This document shows, in pieces, positions 26,475-33,788 of a DNA stretch of 38,241 nucleotides. The number at the start of each line of letters is the position of its first letter. Position 1 is the stretch's first letter. The position numbers were made by a program, and so were the translations under genes. The notes under the pieces are model-generated. The model had not been told where the DNA came from, did no database searches, and worked only from the letters and a program-made list of their open reading frames with translations. The stretch covers positions 1 through 38,241 of the forward strand of contig NZ_JAHHIT010000008.1 in NCBI RefSeq assembly GCF_024539675.1. Reading direction: 5' to 3'. The DNA is from Streptomyces hilarionis. Its GTDB lineage: Bacteria > Actinomycetota > Actinomycetes > Streptomycetales > Streptomycetaceae.

Positions 26475-26915
26475 TCAGCTCAGCTGTTCGGCCAGTCCGA
26501 CGATGATGCCCTCCGGGCCGCGGACGTAGCAGAGCAGGTAGCTGTCCTCGAACCGGGCGATCTCGCCGAGGAGTTCGCCGCCGTGGGGGCGCAGGCGGGC
26601 GACGGTGTCCTCGATGTCGTCGACGGCGAACATGACGCGGTGCGTGCCCACGATGTTGTGCGGCCGGTCGCGCGGCCCTGCGGCGCTCGCCGCGGGACTG
26701 TGGTACTTGGCCAGTTCGAGCCGGCTGTGACCGTCCGGGGTCCGGAGCATCGCGATGCCGCAGCGGACGCCGTCGAGTCCGGTGCACCGGTCCGCGAACT
26801 GGCCCTGGACCTCCCCACCGCCCTCCAGTTCCATCCCCAGTTCCACGAAGTACGCGATCGCGGCCTCCAGGTCCTCGACGACGATGCCGACGTTGTCCAT
26901 CCGCTGAATCGCCAT
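26475..26915 (-). CDS. VOC (glyoxalase/dioxygenase-like) superfamily protein
   Basis: A 146-residue protein with the two beta-alpha-beta-beta-beta modules of the vicinal oxygen chelate fold: MDNVGIVVEDLEAAIAYFVE at the start, SRLELAKYHSP closing module one, GTHRVMFAVDDIEDTVARL opening module two and GPEGIIVGLAEQL at the end. Candidate metal ligands are Glu in LELAKY, His in GTHRV and Glu in the last strand. The usual first His is replaced in the MDNVG segment, so metal binding may be incomplete. GAGGAGA precedes the ATG. Possible roles include glyoxalase-like or antibiotic-binding activity; context gives no substrate. Confidence 0.85.
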   Translation of the reverse strand: MAIQRMDNVGIVVEDLEAAIAYFVELGMELEGGGEVQGQFADRCTGLDGVRCGIAMLRTPDGHSRLELAKYHSPAASAAGPRDRPHNIVGTHRVMFAVDDIEDTVARLRPHGGELLGEIARFEDSYLLCYVRGPEGIIVGLAEQLS

Positions 26916-27046
26916 GCCGGTGTCTCCTCTTCCTCGCGCGGCCGGTGATGACCGCTGATGTCCCTGGGACGGAGCCGGCGCCGTGTTCTCGACACGCGCA
27001 GACCGCCGCACCACGAAAGATTCTGGATCATGCCCCGGGAGGTGGA

Positions 27047-27553
27047 TCAGCGGCCGCGGCGAACCGCCGCGCCGTAGGCGTCGCTCCGGCCGAGCACCGT
27101 CGGCGGACCGGTGGGCGCGGCCCACACCTGGACCAGGTACCACTCGGTCACCTCGTCCGGCGCGAGATCGAACGCGGTGTCACGGCCCTTGGCGTGGACG
27201 CGCAGACGGTAGTCGCCCGGGCCCGCGAACGACAGAACGGGCAACTCGTCGTCCAGGTCGTCCATCAGCCCGCGGACCATGAGGTCTCCCGAGGCCGAGT
27301 GCGCGGAAACCTCCACGCACTCCTGCCAGTCGTCGTCGTCCGCCGCAGGCTCGCTCTCGTGGAGCGTGACGACGACGTCGACGCAGCCGGTGTGGATGCC
27401 GGTCAGGACCGTGAGGACGCCGTCGGTGACCTGCACCAGTCCGTTGTGCTCGGCTTCCAGGCGGGGGCCGGTCGGCCCGTCCTCGTCGCTGATGGCGAAC
27501 TGGTGGTACTGGACGGGGACGAGCCCACGGGCCCGTCCCACGCATTCGCCCAT
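27047..27553 (-). CDS. Hypothetical protein, second gene of a two-gene unit
   Basis: A 168-residue acidic, soluble beta-rich protein (VQYHQFAISDED, TGCVDVVVTLHESEP, GDYRLRVHAKGRD, WYLVQVWAA) with no signal or membrane segment. The segment GDYRLRVHAKGRD followed by DEVTEWYLVQVW is a pattern I have seen in streptomycete hypothetical proteins, but I cannot name the family with confidence. The start ATG 27553 is one base after the stop of the upstream gene, with GGGGATC as ribosome site inside that gene's last codons, so the two are translationally coupled. Confidence 0.7.
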   Translation of the reverse strand: MGECVGRARGLVPVQYHQFAISDEDGPTGPRLEAEHNGLVQVTDGVLTVLTGIHTGCVDVVVTLHESEPAADDDDWQECVEVSAHSASGDLMVRGLMDDLDDELPVLSFAGPGDYRLRVHAKGRDTAFDLAPDEVTEWYLVQVWAAPTGPPTVLGRSDAYGAAVRRGR

Positions 27554-27554
27554 T

Positions 27555-27926
27555 TCATGATCCCCAGATGCCACGGTGCGGGATCGTTCGATCCGTATCC
27601 CTCTGCATGTCCGCATGCCTCGTCTCTTCTCGCTCCCGGGCTGCGAGCGCCTTGGCCAGCGTCTTCTCCCGGTACGGGTTCGACGTGTCGAGGGCCTTCG
27701 CCACCTCCACGGCCTCGTCCAACAGCGCCAGCCGCCGCTCCGGCAGGTCCCGAACCGCGGGCGACGCGCTCACCTCCACCAGGACGTACGCCAGCTTCGA
27801 TCCGTAGGTCTCCGGTTCGACCTGCGTCAGGAGGCGGTAGATCCACAGCCCCTCCGTGCCGCGCACCACCCGCCGGTTGGCGCTCAGCAGCCTGACTCGC
27901 GCCAGCACGACCATGTCCTGATCCAT
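27555..27926 (-). CDS. Hypothetical protein, first gene of a two-gene unit
   Basis: A 123-residue protein starting at ATG 27926 with AAGGGGGAT upstream. The first half is strand-rich (VVLARVRLLSANRRVVRG, EGLWIYRLL, KLAYVLVEVS) and the second half is charged and helical (RLALLDEAVEVAKAL, LAKALAAREREETRHADM), possibly coiled-coil. No signal peptide or known motif was seen. It is coupled to the next gene (one-base gap), which implies a shared function, perhaps a complex. It is divergent from the DUF574 methyltransferase gene. Confidence 0.68.
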   Translation of the reverse strand: MDQDMVVLARVRLLSANRRVVRGTEGLWIYRLLTQVEPETYGSKLAYVLVEVSASPAVRDLPERRLALLDEAVEVAKALDTSNPYREKTLAKALAAREREETRHADMQRDTDRTIPHRGIWGS

Positions 27927-28281
27927 CGATCCCCCTTGTCCCGCCACCCCCCGGCCGGTGCACGTCACACGGCGAGACGGCACGGCGAACGCGCCGGCGG
28001 CCGCGGGAACGGCTGCGGGCACGGTGGCCGGTGAGTGGATGACGACGAGTCTGGCGTGCGGTACGGGCGGTCACAAGGCCGGACGGGCGTGCGCTGCGTC
28101 CTACCGAAACCGCCTGCGAACAGGCATGATGGACCTGACACTCACTCAAGCCCCCGTGCCACGCGCCCTGCTGGGCCGTCCGCGGGCACGAGGAGCCCCA
28201 CTCGCGGCGCACGCCGTCGCCACCTGCTGGAAGACCTCAAAACGAGGGTGTGCGGGCGACGTTGCGGGAAGAATGGTCGCC
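27927..28281. other. Divergent intergenic region
   Basis: This interval separates the minus-strand pair from the methyltransferase gene and must hold both promoters. I found no gene, clear promoter consensus or strong hairpin. GGGAAG at 28266-28271 is the methyltransferase ribosome site. Confidence 0.4.
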
Positions 28282-29100
28282 ATGACGTACGAAGGCTCCT
28301 CCATCGACCCGACCAAGCCCAGCATCGCCCGCGTCTACGACTATCTGCTCGGCGGCAAGGACAACTACGCCGTGGACCGAGAGATCGGCGACGTGTTCAA
28401 GCGCGACCTGCCCGGTTCGGTGTCCATCGCCTTCGCCAACCGCGCGGCCCTGACCCGGGCGGTCACGGAGATCGCGAGGACCACGGGCATCCGGCAGTTC
28501 ATAGACCTGGGCAGCGGCCTGCCGACCGCGGACAACGTCCACCAGGTCGCGCAGCGGCACGCTCCCGAGTCCCGGGTCGTCTACGTCGACACCGATCTCC
28601 AGGTGCTCGTCCACGGCCGCGCGCTGCTGGAGAACAACGACCGGACCCGGGTCGTCGCGGTCGACGTCCGCGATCCGGAAGGCGTCCGCACGCACCCGGA
28701 CACGCGCGAACTCATCGACTTCACCCGCCCGGTCGCCGTCATCCTCAGCGCCATCCTCCACCACGTCAACGACGACGAGGACCCGGCCGGCATCGTCCGC
28801 TACTGGCGCGACCATGTTCCGTCCGGCAGCTACTTCTTCATCAGTCACTTCCGCTCCGGCAACAACCCGGAGACGGAGGAGGCCGAGAAGGTCCTCCAGC
28901 AGACGTTCGGCCGTGGCCGGTGGCGCACGGACGCGGAGATCGCGTCCCTGCTGGACGGCCTGGAGATCCTCGACCCCGGGATCGTGCCCGCGTCCCTGTG
29001 GCGTCCCGAGGAGACCGACAACCCGTGGAGCCGCGGCGGCGAACGGGAGCTCACGGTCTGGGAACACCTCATCGCCGCCGGACTGGCCCGCAAGGCGTAG
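28282..29100 (+). CDS. SAM-dependent methyltransferase, DUF574 (Methyltransf_19) family
   Basis: A 272-residue protein with the family hallmark SIARVYDYLLGGKDNYAVDR near its start, the SAM-binding loop FIDLGSGLPTADNVH, the acidic ribose-binding strand VVYVDTD, and ILSAILHHVNDDEDP. DUF574 proteins are abundant in Streptomyces; their substrates are largely unknown. Two ATGs are in frame (28273 and 28282). The second is chosen because GGGAAG is ten bases ahead of it and only two from the first. A strong hairpin terminator follows the stop. Confidence 0.9.
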   Translation: MTYEGSSIDPTKPSIARVYDYLLGGKDNYAVDREIGDVFKRDLPGSVSIAFANRAALTRAVTEIARTTGIRQFIDLGSGLPTADNVHQVAQRHAPESRVVYVDTDLQVLVHGRALLENNDRTRVVAVDVRDPEGVRTHPDTRELIDFTRPVAVILSAILHHVNDDEDPAGIVRYWRDHVPSGSYFFISHFRSGNNPETEEAEKVLQQTFGRGRWRTDAEIASLLDGLEILDPGIVPASLWRPEETDNPWSRGGERELTVWEHLIAAGLARKA

Positions 29101-29110
29101 AGACGGTGAC

Positions 29111-29157
29111 CGCCGGGTGGCGGGCCGTCCCTCCGACGCGGACGGCGCCACCCGGCG
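29111..29157 (+). terminator. Long hairpin terminator after the methyltransferase
   Basis: CGCCGGGTGGCG pairs with CGCCACCCGGCG (12 bp); after a two-base GG bulge CCGTCC pairs with GGACGG around a 9-base loop. It starts 11 bases after the stop codon. Confidence 0.85.
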
Positions 29158-29599
29158 TCCGGGGGCGGGGCGACGTGCGGTCGGCTGTGGCGCCGGCGGG
29201 ATGCGAACCCGCGGACGGATGGGAGCAGGTCCGACCCGTCTCCGTCAGTCGCCGTAGGAGGGACCTCGCCCACGGCGATCGCAACGGGTCGCTCCGCCAC
29301 GGCACCGCAGCCTGCGGGAACGCGCGCTCCCACTCCGGCTCAGCGTAGACACGGCCTTCCCCGGCCGACGCACGCATTTTCGCGGGCGCGACGCCCGGCG
29401 TTCTGCCCCCGGGAGGAGCTTCGCTCGAGGTTCGGGTGCGGAGAGCCGGACGGGGCTGCGGTATGCGGGGGAGACCTGGCGTCGCCCGATGCTCGTCCGC
29501 GCGGCGGTGGGGCGTTCGACGACCGCTCCCCGCAACCCGGTTGAGCGCCGGTGACGCGCGGGGATCGCCGACGGCCTCGGCGGTACGCGGCAGGCGCCC
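29158..29599. other. Gene-free interval containing a tRNA-like fold
   Basis: No protein-coding frame is supported between the terminator and the convergent gene ending at 29600. The only notable structure is the tRNA-like segment at 29188-29306, described separately. Confidence 0.45.
29188..29306 (-). other. tRNA-like element, degenerate or spurious
   Basis: On the minus strand, GGTGCCG at the 5' end pairs with CGGCGCC near the 3' end (seven pairs, one G-U), and GCGGG-TTCGCAT-CCCGC makes a perfect 5-bp arm with a 7-base T-like loop directly before it. TGGCGGAG after the first strand resembles the opening of a leucine tRNA D-arm. Against a working tRNA are the length (119 bases), the loop base C where A58 is almost invariant, no clear anticodon arm and no encoded CCA beyond the paired end. 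It may be a decayed tRNA, a structured RNA or chance. Confidence 0.22.
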
Positions 29600-30082
29600 T
29601 CAGCCGTACGCCGCCGTGTCCCACTCCCGGCCCAGGGAGGTTCCCACCAGCCAGGACCGGTCCGTCAGCCGGATGTCGAGCACGGCGGACGGGACCCGGT
29701 CGGGGTCCTGCCAGAACGCGCCCCAGGCCTCCATGAAGGCGGTCTGCCAGGCGGTGGCGTCGGCCGGGTCGAGGCCGCGTGCGCCCAGTTCGGCCTCGAT
29801 GCCCCGCCGGGCCGCGCCCTCGTCGAACGGCAGCCGGTGCCGGGCCGTGAGCGAGACCTTCGCGATCACCCGGTCCGCGTAGGCGGCGAGGGCGACCGGG
29901 TCCCAGTACGCTCCGGGCCCCGCCTCGCGGTCCAGCCGTTCGGGGTCGGTGTCGGCGAGCAGCCGCATCGCGAAGGCCGCCGACGCGGACGGCTCTCCCG
30001 CGTCGGGATGGATGGCCGACAAGGTCAGCTCGACGGTGTCGTCGCTCACCCGCGTGACGCGCACCCGCCACAGACTCGCCAA
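29600..30082 (-). CDS. Hypothetical protein downstream of the DUF4157 gene, possible immunity partner
   Basis: A 160-residue acidic soluble protein. The start is TTG 30082 (MASLWRVRVTRVSDDTVELT), chosen because AAGGGAG lies six bases upstream. The sequence alternates strands and helices (AAYADRVIAKVSLTARHRLP, DATAWQTAFMEAWGAFWQDP) and has no signal, membrane segment or catalytic motif I recognise. It lies 57 bases downstream of the DUF4157/nuclease-like gene on the same strand, the usual place for an immunity protein or a chaperone. That role is inferred from position, size and acidity only. Confidence 0.65.
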   Translation of the reverse strand: MASLWRVRVTRVSDDTVELTLSAIHPDAGEPSASAAFAMRLLADTDPERLDREAGPGAYWDPVALAAYADRVIAKVSLTARHRLPFDEGAARRGIEAELGARGLDPADATAWQTAFMEAWGAFWQDPDRVPSAVLDIRLTDRSWLVGTSLGREWDTAAYG

Positions 30083-30139
30083 CGAAGGCTCCCTTGCTCG
30101 TCGTTGCCGCCGCCCCTCCTGTACGGGCGGCGACCGGGG

Positions 30140-31732
30140 TCAGGTGGTGATTCTGCCGGTGGCGAGCAGATTGGCCAGGGTGGCCAGCTGCGTGTCGCTG
30201 TTGATGCGCTCCGAGAACGTGACGGCGCCGCGCTGCGGGCCGCGTCCGCCCTGCCGGGTCGGCCGGAAGGGCATCTGCCCGAACGTGTGGATCACGGACT
30301 CGGCGGCCCCCAGGGCGCCCGCCTGGTGCACCAGCTGCTGGTACTCCGCGTTGCGGGCGCCGCCCGCACCGATCGACTGGAGGAAGACGACGTCGTCCGC
30401 GTCCCACCTGCGGTTCCCGGTGACCTGGACCAGGTCCGCCAGGGTCATGGTGGCGGCGGCCAGCGCCTGGCCGAAGTAGGTCGGCTGAGGGTCCACGAAG
30501 GCGAACGGGAGCCCGGCGGCCAGGACCTGCCAGCCACCGGCCGCGGGGTCGTAGCGCTTCAGGTTGATCGTGAGGGACCGGACGAAGTACGGGGCGTAGG
30601 ACTGCTGGTACTGCGAGGTCTGGGCGTTGGCCGTCGCGTAGTCCACGTCGACCCCGAAGTAGACGTACTGGCGCGGAGCGTTCGCCGCCAGCAGGGCGTT
30701 CGCCGTCGCCACGGTGTTCAGTTCCCTCTTCAGCACGCTCTCGATGCTGGCCTCGTACCGGCTGTTGTCGCGCTTGGAGGCGGGCACCAGGTTGTTCGCC
30801 GTACCGGGGCCGCCCGCCTGCATGTTGATGAGGTGGAAGCGGATCCAGAAGTTCGTGAGACCGAGCTGGCGGATGTAGGGGTAGCCGGTGGGGTCGACGG
30901 CCGGGGGCGAACCGATCAGCGAACCGTCGCTGATCATCTCGATGGACGTCGTCCGGCCCGCGGAGTCCACGACGGGGTACATGAACGAGCTCTGCGGGAC
31001 CGCGTTCGTGTTGTAGGCGACGCGCTGGACCGCCCGCCCGCGGCCGTGAGCCTCGCTCGTCCGCCCTCCGTCCGAGGACGACGCCGCTCTCCCGTCGTCG
31101 TCGGCACTGCGCTGCACGGGGACGGGACCCGACATCACCCGGGTGGCGTTGGCCTCGGCGGCCCGCTCGAAGGCGTCGCCGGGGTCGCTCACCCGCAGCC
31201 CGTCGCCCGTGTCGGTACCCGCGACCGGACCGCTCCGCTGCTGGATGACGTGCGTCAGCTCATGGGCCAGGGTGTGCCGGTCGCCGCCGCCGTCGCCGAT
31301 GACCACGTGGCTGCCGGAGGTGTAGGCCCGCGCCCCCATCTGCGCGGCCGAGCGGCGAGCGGCGCTGTCGTCGTGCAGACGGACGTCGCCGAAGTCGGCC
31401 CCGAGCCGGGCCTCCATCTCCTGTCTCAGGGGGGCGTCCATGGGACGGCCGCCGCTGCGCAGCACCGAGTCGACCTCGGGGGCACGCTGCACGGGCGTGG
31501 CCTGCGCGTGTGAGCAGCCAGGACCGTGTTCGTGCCGTTCGTCCGCGACGAGCTGGGCCAGCGCCTCGTTGCCCACCGTGCGCTGGAGGACGGTCAGGGC
31601 GGCGGGTGACATCCCGCCGACGCGGCCCAGGGCCGCGGCGGTGTGCGCGGCGGCCGACCGGGCAGCCGCCGGACGCCGGTCCCGCGCCTGCTGCGAGCCC
31701 TGAGCCTGCGTGTCCTGCTCCCGCGCCCGCAT
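30140..31732 (-). CDS. DUF4157 (eCIS-associated) protein with nuclease-like C-terminal domain
   Basis: A 530-residue multidomain protein without a signal peptide. Residues 1-80 are Ala/Gln/Arg-rich and include LQRTVGNEALAQLV, typical of the leader of these proteins. Residues ~98-165 form DUF4157: LGADFGDVRLHDDSAA, ARAYTSGSHVVIG and the zinc-peptidase motif HELTH (157-161). Three VQR motifs (81, 206, 235) flank variable linkers. Residues ~240-530 are a separate domain with WIRFHLINMQAGGPG and NLVPASKRDN (around 297-323), resembling the His-Asn / Gly-Pro-Gly / Asn-Leu-Val-Pro core of non-specific nuclease-type toxins. DUF4157 is associated with extracellular contractile injection system effectors. 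No injection-system genes are in the window. GAGGGAGAG precedes the ATG. Confidence 0.82.
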   Translation of the reverse strand: MRAREQDTQAQGSQQARDRRPAAARSAAAHTAAALGRVGGMSPAALTVLQRTVGNEALAQLVADERHEHGPGCSHAQATPVQRAPEVDSVLRSGGRPMDAPLRQEMEARLGADFGDVRLHDDSAARRSAAQMGARAYTSGSHVVIGDGGGDRHTLAHELTHVIQQRSGPVAGTDTGDGLRVSDPGDAFERAAEANATRVMSGPVPVQRSADDDGRAASSSDGGRTSEAHGRGRAVQRVAYNTNAVPQSSFMYPVVDSAGRTTSIEMISDGSLIGSPPAVDPTGYPYIRQLGLTNFWIRFHLINMQAGGPGTANNLVPASKRDNSRYEASIESVLKRELNTVATANALLAANAPRQYVYFGVDVDYATANAQTSQYQQSYAPYFVRSLTINLKRYDPAAGGWQVLAAGLPFAFVDPQPTYFGQALAAATMTLADLVQVTGNRRWDADDVVFLQSIGAGGARNAEYQQLVHQAGALGAAESVIHTFGQMPFRPTRQGGRGPQRGAVTFSERINSDTQLATLANLLATGRITT

Positions 31733-31919
31733 CGCTGCTCTCCCTCAACCTCGGCCGTGCACAGTCCCCACCACGCTCCCGGCCGCCGATCACGTACACC
31801 AGGGCCGCACGGGCAGACTCGGGGGCAGCATGCCGGCGCGGCGCGCGGCCCGGGGAGCCCCGCCACGTGGCGCGGGAGGCGGGCGTGCCGCGTGGCGTCG
31901 CCCCGACGACCGCCTCACC

Positions 31920-32570
31920 TCAGGTGAGCTTGAAGAACAGGGTGTCCTGGGTGTACCAGTCGATGTTCTTCGTGGCGTACTCCCACTCCTTGTGCTCCTC
32001 CTCGAGCTTTTCGGCCAGCTCCTGCACGTCGTACGTGAAGTCGGCGGCCATCTCGTCCAGCACGGCGCGATAGGCCTCGGCGGCAGGCTTGGCCTTGGCG
32101 AGCGGAAGGTGACCGATGGCGGGGTAGCCGTCGATCGACCCCGGGACGAACGGGAAGCCGTCGGGCAGCCCGCCGTAGAGGTAGCCATGAGGCAGCAGGT
32201 CGTCCGGCACGCCGAGGCGTCGCATCTCGTCGTCGACGAGGCCGAAGAAGGTCGAGGGCTTCGCGTAGGTGCCCAGGTGCATGGGGTCGGAGGCGTTGTG
32301 GTCGATGACGTGCTGCACAGCGCAGTGGTAGGCGTTGCCCGCGCACTGCGCGTCCGAGTCCATGCGCCCGGCGATGAGGTGCTCGAGCGCGTCGGGGACG
32401 GACAGGCCCCAGTCGACGCCCTGACGGTCGAGGTCGTCCTGGGTGTTCCGCGCGGCCTTGCGCATCCCGTCGAGACGCCGCAGCTGATCCGCGCTCAGAT
32501 TGCCGTGACCGCCCAGAAAGGCCAGGACGTCCGCCTTGTCCGCGGTGGAGTACGCGATGTTGTGACTCAT
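31920..32570 (-). CDS. DUF7691-like hypothetical protein
   Basis: A 216-residue soluble protein. Visible segments are LSVPDALEHLIAGRMDSDA, PSTFFGLVDDEMRRLGVP, GYPAIGHLPLAKAKPAAEAY and a C-terminal NIDWYTQDTLFF, which I associate with the actinobacterial family DUF7691 (from memory, moderately sure). Three in-frame ATGs lie close together (32582, 32579, 32570). The last is chosen because the family tends to begin with a short leader before a YSTADKADVL-like helix; none has a strong ribosome site. It is divergent from the TPR-like gene and lies in the same direction as the DUF4157 gene, 187 bases upstream of it. No function is assigned. Confidence 0.66.
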   Translation of the reverse strand: MSHNIAYSTADKADVLAFLGGHGNLSADQLRRLDGMRKAARNTQDDLDRQGVDWGLSVPDALEHLIAGRMDSDAQCAGNAYHCAVQHVIDHNASDPMHLGTYAKPSTFFGLVDDEMRRLGVPDDLLPHGYLYGGLPDGFPFVPGSIDGYPAIGHLPLAKAKPAAEAYRAVLDEMAADFTYDVQELAEKLEEEHKEWEYATKNIDWYTQDTLFFKLT

Positions 32571-32837
32571 GATCGCCATCATGCCGAACAGCACTGACAA
32601 CCCGCCGCCGCCAACCCCCGCCTCCTGACTGTCCGTAGGGCGCGCGGACTGGGGGACCACCTCGTCGGCCGGCAGACGCACTCGCGCTCGACTCCCTCGT
32701 GCCGGCCGGACCGACCTCATGTCGGCCACATGGCGGCGACCAACGGACCCCCAGCCGGCCTTGGACGCGGGGCCTCGCCTTGACCAGGTGGTTCGCGTGA
32801 CTGAGAGTGTGGCCTGACTGATCGATGGGGCGGGGAC

Positions 32838-33665
32838 ATGACACATGAGGAATACGCCGCCCACTGCGAGGAACTCTTCGCCGTGGGCGGATTCACGAAG
32901 GTCCGATCGGTGGCCGAATCCGGTCTCCGGGAGCTCGGACCTGATCCGGTGCTGTATCGGTGGCTCGGCCGCGCACACGCCGCGGAGGACGAGGACGACC
33001 ACGACGCCGAGGCCGAGAAGGCCTACGAGGCCGGCCTCGCCCAGTGGCCCGAGGACCTCGGACTCCTCGTCTCCTATCGGGAACTGTGCCTGCGGGCCGA
33101 CGCGTGGACCTATCCGGGACGCAGCGCCCGGGCGGGACTGCTCAAGGAGCGGATCGCCGTGCTGGCTCCCGCGGGATCGCCCGAGGCGGCACGCGTGGAG
33201 CACGCCCTCGGCCGGGCCGGACGAGGATACTGGCAGGACCTACGGGAGAACACCGCCACCGCGCTGGCCGAGCGCGCCGTGATCGCATCCCACAGCGCCG
33301 ATGTGGCCGATGCGCTGGAGCGGGGCGGCCAGGATCCCGCCCATCCCGAGGACCTGCGGGCCGCCGAGGTGGCGGCGGCACTGGAGCTGCTGGCAGGTCC
33401 GTGGCGGGCCCCGCTCCGGCTCCTGGTCCGTTACCGGGTGGCGGCATACGTCGCCACCTTCGTGCTGGTCCTCGTCACCAACAAGGCGCTGGTGCTGAGC
33501 GGGACGGTTTCCTTCAGCGTGTGGGGCTGGTTCTGGTACGTGCCCCTGCTGCTGGCCGACGCCCGACTCAAGCAGGCCCGGCTGCTGGCCCGGCAGCGGG
33601 TCATCACCGCGATGGAAGCTCGGCACGCTGCAACCGCCGCCGCGACCGCCGCCGCGGGCCGGTAG
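32838..33665 (+). CDS. TPR-like membrane-anchored hypothetical protein
   Basis: A 275-residue protein. Residues 1-100 look like two to three tetratricopeptide-type helical repeats (LYRWLGRAHAAEDEDDHDAE, KAYEAGLAQWPEDLGLLVSY), followed by a helical region. Two membrane helices near the C-terminus (VAAYVATFVLVLVTNKALVL and SVWGWFWYVPLLLA, about residues 200-245) are followed by a basic, Ala-rich tail. It probably presents its TPR domain on the cytoplasmic face of the membrane. GGGGCGGGG precedes the ATG. It converges with the large XRE/NB-ARC regulator; no function can be assigned. Confidence 0.72.
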   Translation: MTHEEYAAHCEELFAVGGFTKVRSVAESGLRELGPDPVLYRWLGRAHAAEDEDDHDAEAEKAYEAGLAQWPEDLGLLVSYRELCLRADAWTYPGRSARAGLLKERIAVLAPAGSPEAARVEHALGRAGRGYWQDLRENTATALAERAVIASHSADVADALERGGQDPAHPEDLRAAEVAAALELLAGPWRAPLRLLVRYRVAAYVATFVLVLVTNKALVLSGTVSFSVWGWFWYVPLLLADARLKQARLLARQRVITAMEARHAATAAATAAAGR

Positions 33666-33788
33666 CGCTTCGTCAGGTTCGGAGGTACGGGTGCGGGTCC
33701 GAAGGCCTGTGGAAGGGCGGGCCGACTGCCGAGCGTTCGCGGACCTGCCACCGGAGGCCGGGGAAGGCCGGAGGCTGCCACACGAGGC

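Noticed and set aside
30140..31732. A complete contractile injection system
   Set aside because: Only a DUF4157 protein is present. No sheath, tube, baseplate, spike or AAA+ ATPase gene of such a system was found in the window.
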